Assembly (NCBI GenBank): GCA_961205875.1
Contig: OY540813.1
Span: 17,765,001-17,829,000 of the forward strand
Source of the DNA: Sialis fuliginosa
Taxonomy: Eukaryota > Arthropoda > Insecta > Megaloptera > Sialidae
DNA length: 64,000 bases
Direction of reading: 5' to 3'
This document shows, piece after piece, positions 40,851 to 51,900 of this stretch. Positions within the stretch are counted from its first letter, which is position 1. The number at the start of each line of letters is the position of its first letter. The translations under genes were made by a program, and so were the position numbers. Under the pieces are notes generated by a model, which searched no databases, was not told where the DNA came from, and saw only the letters and a list, made by a program, of their open reading frames with translations.

Positions 40851-42045
40851 TTCAGTTGTAACCTAGATTAAAAATTAAAAATGAATTTAGACCACACAAC
40901 ACGTAACAACAATTAAACCACAATATTAGAAATATCACTTGAAACACAAAAGCACTATTTTTCCAAAATATTTTTTATAAGAATCTCAGACAACGTAGTA
41001 TTGTATTTAATTATTTATAATTAAGTTACTTATATTTTTCGTAGCCAGTGATCGTTGAAAGAAACTGGTTTCTTAACGTTGTCTTCTTTCAGAGTACGAA
41101 TTCGAAATGGCAATATATATACTCATGTGTACCACCCTTATAAGCAACAAGTATTTTCCGAGTTTATCATTTCTTATACAAAATAAGAACATGTAATCTT
41201 ATTTTCGTAGAGATAATAAATATTTCAGGGTCGGAGTATGTTACTGTACATTAATTTTTTGTGTTTTCCATATTAACTCTAATCTTGATATATTTACGTA
41301 AATATTGAAAATGCGAATAAACTTTGTGTATTTCATTATAATAATTTACAGTACCGGTCTTAGCTTTTGTCAGAAGGTTGCAATTTGTTTCTCACTAAAC
41401 TAATAATTTAGCGGTGCATTTAAAAAGACCCATTTAAAATACATGAAAAAAAAAACAAAAAAAAAAATATATATTTTTCAAAAGGTTTGGTTTAATTTTG
41501 TTGTAAATTTTTAATATTGATATTTAACTAAAGAAAAGTTAACAATATTATTATAAGAATTAAATATTTTTCGTATATACATTCAAAAGGTTTGATATAA
41601 TTTTGTTGTAAATTTTTAATATTGGTATGTAACTAAAGAAAAGTTAACAATATTATTATAAGAATTAAAAGTAAGTGGTCACAGTTACAAAAAAATACAA
41701 TAATATTTTTATCATTAATATTATATCTAATCGTAATTTTTTAAAATAAAAGAATTAATTTCTTTAATCCGGTTCTGTGAAATGATAATATTTGCAAAAA
41801 TCAAAGTAAATATTATTATAAAGTTTTAATGTATTTTTGTAGCTATAAGAAAGTTTAATTATAAAATGATATCAAATTTAAATTTTCATTGTTTCATAAA
41901 TATTTAACATGTCGATAATACAGCGTTCTACTTGTAAGGTGAATAAAGAGACCTCTATTGAAAATTACTTCAATTTCGAGGTAAAAATAAAAAATATTTA
42001 GAGAAAATTTAAAAAATTAAATTATATAAAGAAAATCAAACGAAG
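40851..42045. promoter_or_regulatory. Divergent BCAT/SDHAF2 intergenic (shared promoter region)
   Basis: The two start codons lie 1195 bp apart on opposite strands, so this stretch must contain both promoters and 5' UTRs. It holds a tandem duplication (41477-41669) and, on the plus strand, a 30-codon reading frame at 41909-42001 upstream of the SDHAF2 start. No TATA box is convincing for either gene. Confidence 0.5.
41477..41669. repeat. Two-unit tandem duplication, 105-bp period
   Basis: Units 41477-41573 and 41582-41669 share TTCAAAAGGTTTG, then TAATTTTGTTGTAAATTTTT, then AAAGAAAAGTTAACAATATT, with only a few substitutions. The first unit ends in a short unique spacer. It lies in the BCAT/SDHAF2 promoter interval. 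Confidence 0.85.
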
Positions 42046-42768
42046 ATGTCACGATTCAGAATTATAAGTTATTTTTCTTCAAAAATTTTCTATCCAGTAA
42101 GTGTGTTACTGTTTATATTGATTGTATTTATAAATGTCACTAATTTAACCTTGCTTTATTTTATAGATTCGAGTACAAATTGTTAATCGATCATTATCTA
42201 CCTCAGTTTGCTGTAAACAAAATACAACTATTATTGATCGAGAAGATGACCCTTCAATCATCGTACCAGTATATAAACCAAAAGAAGGCGAGTCATTCAA
42301 AATAAAAAAAGCTCGGTAAATAACTACTAACTTCTTGCACTACAAGTATTTTTGATACTCATATTTTATGTTATTGTTTTAGAGTATTATATCAGTCTCG
42401 TAAACGTGGAATGCTTGAGAATGGTATATTATTAAGTACTTTTGCAGCCGAGTATCTTGACAAAATGAATGAACATCAATTGGACTTGTATGATAAGTAG
42501 GTTCTTTTTAAAATACAATTCATGTAAACAGTAACCAGCCACATTATTAAATTAAATTAAAGTTAATTTATTGACAAATTTTACATTTACAAATTATTTT
42601 AACAGGTTGATAAATCTCCCTTCTAATGATTGGGATATATACAATTGGGCTATAGGAGCTAAACCAACACCTGATGACTATAATAATGAAATTATGGAGT
42701 TATTAAAGAAACATACACAGAACACAGACCGAACTTTACGATTAAGGCAACCTGATTTGTATGAGTAA
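42046..42768 (+). CDS. SDHAF2: Succinate dehydrogenase assembly factor 2, mitochondrial; complete
   Basis: SDHAF2/SdhE-family protein that promotes covalent FAD attachment to the succinate dehydrogenase flavoprotein in the mitochondrial matrix. Four exons: 42046-42096, 42167-42315, 42383-42496, 42606-42768. Total 477 bases, 158 residues, typical family length. Splice phases: the first junction falls between codons and the next two within codons; all have GT and AG. The N-terminal ~30 residues are rich in Ser, Arg and aromatic residues without acids ([17 protein letters not shown]...), fitting a mitochondrial presequence. The family core follows: [20 protein letters not shown] (~68-87) with the conserved Arg-Gly pair, then [20 protein letters not shown] (~104-123). 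The start was chosen because it is the in-frame ATG that gives the presequence. A consensus AATAAA follows at 42994-42999. Confidence 0.96.
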
Positions 42769-42993
42769 GATAATGTTATACTTTATATCTAATAATGTTT
42801 TTTGTATGATTTGTATTAATAGATGTAGACAAATGTATATTAAAAAGAAAATATAAAATTTTTGAAGTATGTATAAATTTTAAATGATATTTGAATTACC
42901 AGATTTATTTAATTGAAAGAAAATTTACATTAAATTTTCTATAAAAAGGTGTATTTTAATGTACAGTACAATCTCTCTTAAAGTATACTCTAA

Positions 42994-42999
42994 AATAAA
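42994..42999 (+). promoter_or_regulatory. Candidate SDHAF2 polyadenylation signal (AATAAA)
   Basis: Canonical AATAAA 226 bases after the SDHAF2 stop codon, the best candidate 3' end for this short gene. Confidence 0.45.
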
Positions 43000-44276
43000 G
43001 CTATTGGTCTCTTTTCACCATTATAAACTAGTTGATATTGAATTTTGAATTGTGTTTGTAAAAATAATATGTAACTTACATAAGTTTAAATCTTTAAATG
43101 AAAATATATTGAAATATAAATGATAAATAGTTCAACTTTAATTTGTTTAATTTGATGTTGAATGAATTTTCATCAAGTAAATACTTGAATGTGGGGTTAG
43201 AAGAGAAATCTACTTTAAAGAGGTTGTCAGATTCCAAATGTATACATTAAGCCCTGATATGTTGTACTGTATATAAATTATGAAAATTCCTTATTATTTT
43301 TCAAAAAGATGTTATAAAGTATATCATGAATAATATAAATGTTCAACAACGTTGTTTAATATAATATGATAATATCTTAAATAGTGTTAATTGTTGCACA
43401 TGCGTTTAAAGAGTTGCCTATATAAAGTATTTTATAACAGCTCTTTATATTTTACATACATATTTGATTTACGCCTTTGTAATTAGTATTTAAAACTCGG
43501 AATGTATGTATATAAAATGATTTAATTTCGTTTTTTGTGAACACTTATTATGGACGATTTTTTTTTTAGAAGAACAAAAACAGTGTAGGTAGTATATAAT
43601 TAATTTATTGCGTAAAATAATATTTTATTGTGTTTCAAAATCAACTAAATCCAATAAAAATAGCTGGCAAATTTCATTTATCAAAAATAAAATATTTAAC
43701 TTGCTCATAGAGGCGTAGCTAGGGGTTGGTGAATCCGGCCCCCGTCTGGGGTGCAGGGTCTAGGGGTGATTTCCCAGGGACGCAACAAGCCCAAGCTAAG
43801 TTTCTGCATGCTGACAATTTCTTTACTAAAAGTAATAATTTAAATAATAGTAATTAATTAACCATTTGGATAACAGTTGAATGGAAAATATTAATAAGTA
43901 TTTTATTTTACAAATAGGAGATTACCTTACATCTAGATCCGCTCTTGTCTTATTTTTAATTCGACCATCGTATCTATTGCATAGGTAATTAAACAAAATA
44001 CATGCATAATTAATTTAAAAAAAATACATGTATTCCACAAAGAAAATACATGATTTTGCTAGAAAATAAATATTGTAAATGCAATCATATAAATCACATA
44101 TTTGGGTAGTGGCCAAAAATCTAACATCTTACATAAACTACAGAATAAAAATAACCCAGTGCTGCAGTACATAAAAATAACAATACAATTTACAATAGAA
44201 AAAATCTTATAGAAACAAATTCTGAAAGATATTTTAATAAGGTGAAAAAAACTTTTACTATTACAAAGTTGATGAG

Positions 44277-44405
44277 CAGGACCGTAATTAGAGGCTCTGG
44301 GGCAGCGAGTGTTCAAGAAGCCTTTATTTCCCAACATTCGTTTGTTCGGAGACACCCTATGCTCGGGGGCCCCGGGGCATTGCTCCGGTGGTAGTTACGG
44401 CCCTG
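44277..44405. mobile_element. hAT-like MITE, 129 bp, near-perfect 8-bp TSD
   Basis: The left end CAGGACCGTAATTA mirrors the inverted right end CAGGGCCGTAACTA. Flanks 44269-44276 (TTGATGAG) and 44406-44413 (TTGGTGAG) match at seven of eight positions. GC content is far above the surroundings, with a GGGGGCCCCGGGGC patch. No coding capacity. Confidence 0.75.
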
Positions 44406-46149
44406 TTGGTGAGTATAATGTATACACATAATCTGCGGTGACCAGCAGAAGATTTTACTTAGATTTATAGTTTTTAATTGTGTACTACCACAAATTAACA
44501 AATTGAAAAAGAAAAAAAACTCCGACTACATGTGCGAAAAACACACGTTAAAGTGAAAAACTAAACGTAGTTTTTAAATTTATAGAAAATTGGTACAATA
44601 TTAATCTTCCTGTGCAACAATGAAAATTCTTTGTACATGTTAAATGTTACTAATCAATCGCTTGATGAAATAACGTGATATAATGATATCCATCCTAAAT
44701 AATATATAGAATTCTAGGAACTAATGTTTTTGAACAGTGAAAATTCCAGCTAAATCGGTTCAGTGTAGTTTTTGAGTTTTCACGGAACAAATAGAGAAGC
44801 TAAAATTCTAAAAAAATCGAAATTACATTGCATGTAAAACGATGCAAAGCCCATAATGTACACACAGAGTCTACATATTCATACTTAAAATGAGGTAAAA
44901 GAGCTTGTTGATAATTAAAAAGTGAGATGAGGACTAAAAAAGGTCTTTAAAATCATCATTGGTGCGCAAAAGTGAGTTAAAGGAGGCATCAAAAATAATC
45001 TGATAATAAAAAATAGTATTAAAATTCCAGGGGGCGCTTTTTTCATTTTTCGCTGGGGGTGGATCGACCTTTAACTATGCCACTGTGTGTACACGATTTG
45101 ACACCTCGCAGATAGCGTTAACTCTCTGCAAATTAGCTTTGCTTTCGAGTAAATTCTTTGTATTACCGAGCATGAAACATGAATCGTTCAGACAGTGTTA
45201 TGGGGAAGAGGGATACGAGGGGTGAAGATCGAGGATGACACTCCATGTACAAAAAAAGATTTACTTTTTACACCCTAGGCGGGTCTCACATGTGATCTTT
45301 TAACAACTCCAAAAAAGTAATTGGGCTCTATTTGTAGGATGTCACTCTTTATATAAACTTTCAACGATATAAAAAATCAATTGGCTCTAATATACACATA
45401 CAACCCCCTCAAAGTTTTAAATAACTAAAAAGGGATTATAGCTTATTACTTGACATATAACACGGATGACCCCCCTTGACCCACCCATTCCAGCAACGCC
45501 ACTGGTGCCGGATAATGATGGTAGAAGTTCAGGCTGGTAAATCTTCTATAGTCTTACGTATACGGATTCAAAGGGTTGATATGATTTGTTAAAAAAACAC
45601 CGTACTTTTGTTTTATTATAGTTTAATGAATGTTATGTCAGTAAGCATAGACGCGCGTATTAATGCAAAGATAAATATATTTCAATACGAAGATAAAAAG
45701 ATAAATTGTTATTCATATAAGTATACTCCATCAAAATTCAAATCAAATTTTTATATTTACATTTTAAAACAATAGGTATTAACTCTCTGTATACACATGG
45801 TACATTATTATAAGTAATTGATATTTGATTAATTATTTATATACAAAAGCAATGAGATTCTCAGTCGGTGATTTATGTAATGTACCGGTATGAATCAAGC
45901 AAGCTTCCCACTTGTTATACCATTTCTGGTGTGGAGAGTTCTAGAACAGGTTTTGCGAAATTTGGTTTATTCCATGATAAAACATATTGTTGAAATCTAA
46001 TTTTAATAATATATTTTAAGTATTATTTATTGACATACATACATAAATATTTGTGTTTCGGTTAATTTTTATATATAAAATACTTATAATTTTTATTTTA
46101 TAAATTTGAATCGCTCTGAAATTGAAATAGATATAGGTACAGTTTAAGG

Positions 46150-46605
46150 TATATAAAGAAAAGGTAGTCTCAATAGCTCATTGACCAATAAACGTTTGCG
46201 CGGGAATTACGTCATCACGGGGATATATTCAATTGTTATAAATGTATAATTAATACAGTAAAAATAGAATTTTCGAACACAAAAATTCCTTTATCAACGA
46301 AAATTGGTATATATAGAGATAGTTTTGATACCTACACTTTAAGAGGGGGTGAAAAGGGCAAAACACTGTTTTTATACGAATAATTTCAAAATGGCAACTG
46401 CACTCATCGGTTTCTTAAAATGTAGGTATCAAACTATTGTATACCAATTTTCGTTGATAAAGGAATTATTGTGTTCGAAAAATCTATATTTACTATATTA
46501 ATTATATACATTTATAACATTTAAATATATCCCCGTGATGACGTAGTCCCGCGCAAACTCTGATTGGTCAAGGAGCTATTGAGACTACCTTGTCTTTATA
46601 AACTT
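46150..46605. mobile_element. Fold-back MITE with ~175-bp arms
   Basis: The left arm (AAGGTAGTCTCAATAGCTC at 46161 to about 46340) and the right arm (about 46421-46591, ending GAGCTATTGAGACTACCTT) are near-perfect inverses. Both carry GCGCGGGA, CGTCATCACGGGGATATAT and CCTTTATCAACGAAAATTGG in the same order. Similarity continues weakly outward into TATAAAGA. The centre is about 80 nt. A transcript through it would form a long hairpin. No coding capacity. Confidence 0.85.
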
Positions 46606-47356
46606 TGGGAACGTGAAAGAAATCAATTACGCCTCAAATTGTGCAGTTCTAAAATTTCTTTGAAATACCCTTGATATTTTCTATGTGATTGTTCCTGTAT
46701 CGAGGTGTTTTGGGACGCAAAATTTGAAGTTTTTATTTATTCATTTTATTCATGGAATACATGTATAAATAATTAAAAATATACAGATAATTATTCTGTT
46801 TCTAAGTCGAATTATACTATAAATATTTTAACACATTAAAAAATATTCACTATGTGTGAAATAAAAAATGGTGAAGTAATACTCTTCACAGATAAATTTA
46901 AATAAGACATTACCAATGTTTTGGCAAGATTTTGTGAATTCTTTTGAACACCGTGTAACTACTAATTCTAAATCATTACATTGTAGTATCCTGTGCCATG
47001 GTAATGTCAAAAATAATTCTTAATTGTCTTTTTTTTGGCTTCTAAACAGGTAGCTTAAAAAACAGTGGAGTAATTAAAGAAATTACCCGTAACCGAAATA
47101 TATTTTAAAACGTTAAATTATATTTTAATTTTTAAATAATTACTATTGAATAAGATAAATAAATAATATAATGGTACTCATGAGTATAAAAATCAAATAC
47201 ATAAACATAGCGTGTTGACAATGATAGCAAAATTTACCCCTCCTATTCCCCTCAAGATTTTTTTTCTTAATAATAATTATTACATTAAAATATTAAATGA
47301 GATATTAAGTATTTGATTGTTCTAAGGTACTGACGGGTTGGGAGTTAAGCTTATCT

Positions 47357-47562
47357 TAAGGCCTCTATACACCACCCAATCTGCAGGGCCGATTTGTCGG
47401 GAGGAAGAGTGGGGGTACTGCAGATTGGGTTGTGTATAGGCAAATCGGGCCGATTATTTCGCGAAAAGTCGGCCCGATTTGCCTATAGAACGACCCTATC
47501 TGCAGTACACCAACTCTACCTACCGACAAATCGACCATGTAGATTGAGTGTTGAGGTCTTTA
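47357..47562. mobile_element. Short fold-back element with ~95-bp arms
   Basis: The left arm contains CTGCAGATTGGG and TATAGGCAAATCGGGCCGA. The right arm contains TCGGCCCGATTTGCCTATAG, then CTATCTGCAGTACACCAACT. The inner 20 bp match exactly around a 17-nt centre (ATTATTTCGCGAAAAGT); the outer halves are diverged but colinear to GGCCTC/GAGGTC. GC-rich relative to flanks and noncoding. Confidence 0.85.
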
Positions 47563-48236
47563 TATTATAATTTGAATTTTACATTTGAGAAAAAATGTAA
47601 GAATATCATTTAAATAATATAATTTTATTGTGCACTGAAAATATGTTTAAATACAAATTATACGTGCTAGGTACCTACTGCATATACTACAAAATTATTC
47701 CTTGTTCTCCCTAAGGAATGGTGCAGTCTCACCATCTGTACCATGGATGATACGCCACTGGGTATTAAATGCTTTTTTATATGGATTGTTTTGTTGCAAG
47801 AAAAATACCACTTCTTTATAAGTGATTAAATTATTTCAACAATGGTTTCGGTATATATATGTTATAAATTCTCTAAAGTATACTAGCATAGTTTTATCAA
47901 TTAACATTCAATATTAATGTTATCAACATCAAGTTATTCTCAATTCTACAGTCATTCACAATTTCTAAGAAGCACGTGTGGTTTGATGTAGTCAATACAT
48001 AATAAGTAATTGTTTGTGTTTAGTATAAAATAAATACAATAGCTGATGTGTTATCAGATAATAAAAGCCAATACTTATGTGTTATTAAATATAATGCTAG
48101 GAACGTTATAAGAGGCGAGGCAATAAGTAACTACATCCGACAGACAAAAGATCCAAGATGGATTAATTTGAAAAAAGAAACAAAATTATCAATAAATATT
48201 TATTGGGCGTAAATATAATTTAAATTATTTTACATG

Positions 48237-48241
48237 TATAG
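48237..48241. repeat. Target site duplication (left), TATAG
   Basis: TATAG immediately outside the left LTR, identical to the five bases at 53699-53703. A 5-bp duplication fits BEL/Pao insertion. Confidence 0.95.
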
Positions 48242-48857
48242 TGTATTTTGTCGTCATAACTTATTTTAAAATATTCATAATATGGTGAGGTAGGTTTTTA
48301 AAATAAGATACGACTGATATTTCTAATTAAAGAATTATCACTAATTTATTAGGTATCGGTAAAGAAATACAATTTTTAAATATAATATAATATAAACGAA
48401 TATCTCGGCGAGATCTTTTCGAAGTATATGGTTTGAGTTTTGGTTTAATACTGGTAATTTTAAATAATTTTTGAAACATAGAAAATAGAGGAAAGGGTGG
48501 TAATATCAATTGGTTGGTACAAAAATAAAATAGGTGGTGACAACTAGTATCACTGATTGGTTTGAACTATAGATGGGGTGTGGTCTGGTGATTCCCAACT
48601 CAGGTCATCTTAAGACAAAATACGGTCATGAGAATGGGAAATTCCAAGAAAAAAGATTATCTGGGTTTTTACAAATTGTTACGGCCTGCACATGTGCAAG
48701 CCATAAAAGCGGTGAATTTGTCTTCTCAAAGCAAGATACATTTAACATTATATGGATTTTAAAAATATTTATGAAATTGTAAATTTATTTTGTATACTTT
48801 AAAATAAAATAATTTTAGAAGGATTGTAAAAATAAATGTATATCATACTTCGAAACA
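48242..48857 (-). repeat. Long terminal repeat, 3' LTR of the element (left)
   Basis: 616 bp, TGTATTTTGTCGTC to CTTCGAAACA in plus-strand reading, same sequence as 53083-53698 by eye. Two short reading frames inside (60 and 69 codons) recur in both LTRs and are not genes. Confidence 0.95.
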
Positions 48858-48867
48858 TCCTCCCCCC
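48858..48867 (-). other. Polypurine tract of the BEL/Pao element
   Basis: On the element's strand the ten bases next to the 3' LTR read GGGGGGAGGA, the purine run expected to prime plus-strand DNA synthesis. Confidence 0.85.
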
Positions 48868-48932
48868 GTTGAGCGAAAGTTTTCGATCAACAAATTCATA
48901 CAACTTATATTAAACTTATGATTATAGAGTTT

Positions 48933-51900
48933 TTACATTTTGTTATCATAAATTTGAACAGGTAAAATAGTTAATTTTTTAATGTTTCTTATAAATGTGG
49001 TAGTTGCAGTTTTAACAGATACAGTGCGTATTACACCGTCACTTCCTGGGAAACACTCAATGATACGTCCTAACGCACATTGAGTTGGTGGTGTGTTGTC
49101 ATCACGAAGTAATACGATGGCGCCCTCTTGTATGTTAGGATTGTCTGTTGTCCATTTGGTTCTGATCGTCAATTCATTGAGATATTCTCGACTCCAGCGT
49201 TTCCAAAAATGTTGTTTCACTTTCTGGATATGTTCCCAAGTTGAGAACAAATTGGTGGGTGTTGCGTTGTGATCTCGTCCATGTAGGTTGGTCAGAGAAT
49301 CACCAATTAAAAAATGGCCAGGGGTTAAGACTATGGGATCATTGGGGTCCGAGGATAGAGGTGTCAAGGGTCGGGAATTTAAGATGGATTCTATCTCAAC
49401 GATCAGTGCATTGAATTGTTCATAGGTGAAGGGTAAATAACGTCCGGCGACATATTTTAGGTGTTTTTTAAGAGACTTCATACAAACGAATACAGTTACA
49501 TAAGCCTTAATGCTTGATTTATTGCGTAATTTCTTCTCTTTTAATACGAAGGGACCACAATAGTCCACTCCAACGTGGTTGAAAGGTTGTGCTTGATTAA
49601 CACGCGCTTGAGGTAAATTTCCCATTAAATATTTGGTTGGTTGTGGTTTGATTTTATGACAAGTGACACAATTTTTTACGACTTTCCAAACTTGGCTCCT
49701 TCCATCAATTGTCCAAAATCTTCGTCGTAAACAATATAAGGTCTGTTGAACACCGGAATGTAAATGCATTTTATGTTCATTTCCGATTAACAGTTGAGTA
49801 ATGTGGTGATTTTTCGGTAAAATTACTGGATGTTTAGAATCATAAGGTAGATTAGATAATGATAATCTACCCCCTACTCTCAATAGTCCATAATTATCAA
49901 AAAAAGGGTGCAATTTTATCAATGGAGATGTTGACTTTAATGATGAATTTTGATTAATAGCCTTTATTTCAGCATTAGATATTTGAAATTGTACTAATTT
50001 TATCACACGGTTTAAGGTACTTTTTAATTCGTTTACAGTCAATGGCCCCTTTAATTTCCTTTGTGTGGTGAAACGATAGTAATAACTGAGTGTCCTTATT
50101 AACTTTCCTATTGAAGAAAATCTTTTAAGAATCATTTCGTTTTCTGTTGCAATTGATGTAAATGAACAGATAGCTGCTCGTTGTTCAGGTAAAATCTCTA
50201 TAGGTGACAATACAGTATGAGGCCACTGGTTTTTAGATTTCGTTAACCAACTAGGTCCTGATCTCCATAAATTTGACGAAATAGATTCTTCGGGTAATAC
50301 TCCTCTCGATACTAGATCTGCAGGATTGTCTCTTGTTCTCACGTGAAACCATTGGTGAATATCTGCTACTCGGTTGGAAACAAAGGTCTTTAATTGCTGA
50401 GGTGTTGATCTAAGCCAATGTAACACAATCATTGAACCAGACCAATAAAATGTTTGATTAATTTTTAATGGTATGGCCTTAATAACATAATCGGTTACCG
50501 ATGCTAAAAGTTGTGCACCGCATAATTCTAAACGAGGTATGGTTTGCGTTTTTAACGGTGCGACTCTGGATTTAGCGCATAACAATTGAATTTTAACATG
50601 GTTTTGTGCATCGGCGATTCTTAGGTATATACAGGCACCATACGCCTTTTCGCTGGCGTCAGAGAATCCGTGAATTTGAATATTTTTTACATTCTGTGTA
50701 ATAATTGTTCTTGGAAATGATAGATTGTTAAGAGTTTGTAGTTGATTGTAATAATTTTGCCATTTTGTGTGCATTTCAATTGGACGTGACTCGTCCCAAT
50801 GTAGTTTCAAGCTCCATAATTGTTGAATCATAATTTTCGCGACGATGATAACAGGTGCTAATAAACCTAATGGATCAAATATTTTTGTGGTTACGGAGAG
50901 TATATGTCGTTTTTGGTTTGTTGCTTCTGCTTGACTGGTTGCTCCGGTAAGAACATCATCAACATAGAAATCATTTTTTATAGCTTGTGCAGCCCTTGTA
51001 TATTCTTGGTCTTCATCATCGGCTAACTGGTGAAGACATCTAACAGCGAGGTAGGAGGCCGCTGCTAGATCGAAGGTAACGGTATTTAATTCATACTCTT
51101 GAAGTTTTTTATTCTCATCTCTCCATGATATTCTTTGAAATTTACGGTCTTCTTTACGCACTAAGAATTGTCGGTACATTTTCTCGATATCGCCTGTCAA
51201 GATGATGGGGTATTTTCTGAAACGTATTAATAACGAAAACAAATCTGTTTGAATCGTTGGGCCGGTAAATAAGGTATCATTAAGGGAAATGCCTGACGTG
51301 GTTTTTGTAGAGCCATCAAATACGACTCGTACCTTGGTGGTCATATTGGACTCCTTCATTACTGCGTGGTGAGGTAGATAATAGTTGGATGGATCAGCTG
51401 TTGCGTTGTTGACTGGAGACATATAGCCTAGATCTAGATATTCTTTTAATACATCACTATATTTTTTCTGAAGAATTGCATCGCGATCGAGTCGTCTTTC
51501 GGTGTTTTCAAGGCGTTTCAACGCTGAATGATATGATTCTCCTAGTTTTGTTTTATGACAGTTGAATGGTAGTGCTACTACATATCTTCCTTCTTGGTCT
51601 CTGGTAACATTTTTGCGAAAATGGTCTTCACATTGTTCTTTTTCGTTGGAATATTTCCTTTCTGATGGACATTCTTCTAATTCCCAAAACTTGCTTAGAT
51701 CAAATTCTAATGAGGTGGTAACATGACAGGTGCGTCGTTTATTCGTATGGTCGGTTAAGGGGGCGGCGCCACCTATAATCCATCCTAATAAGGTTTTTTG
51801 TAAAAACAACTCTTGGTGAAAGCTTGGGTCTGCCAATGTGATATTAGCGGGTATATTGGTGATACTGCGGTTTATCGGTTGGTTCGGTACTGCTGGTGAA

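Larger units (their letters stand above)
42769..48236. other. Intergenic region between SDHAF2 and the BEL/Pao element
   Basis: After the SDHAF2 3' UTR, this 5.5 kb contains transposon relics: a small hAT-like element (44277-44405), a non-LTR-like tail (about 44745-44790), and two fold-back elements (46150-46605 and 47357-47562). Several CAGTGGCGTAGC-like tips (about 43710, 45080 and 45495) look like ends of further hAT-type insertions that I could not pair confidently. No supportable gene. Confidence 0.65.

Noticed and set aside
43705-45510. CAGTGGCGTAGC-like tips at about 43710, 45080 and 45495 as ends of one larger hAT element
   Set aside because: Several pairings are possible, none gives a convincing 8-bp duplication, and no transposase frame lies between them.
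48327-48782. 60- and 69-codon frames inside the left LTR, repeated exactly in the right LTR
   Set aside because: They are duplicated only because the LTRs are duplicated, lie on opposite strands within the repeat and show no protein motif.
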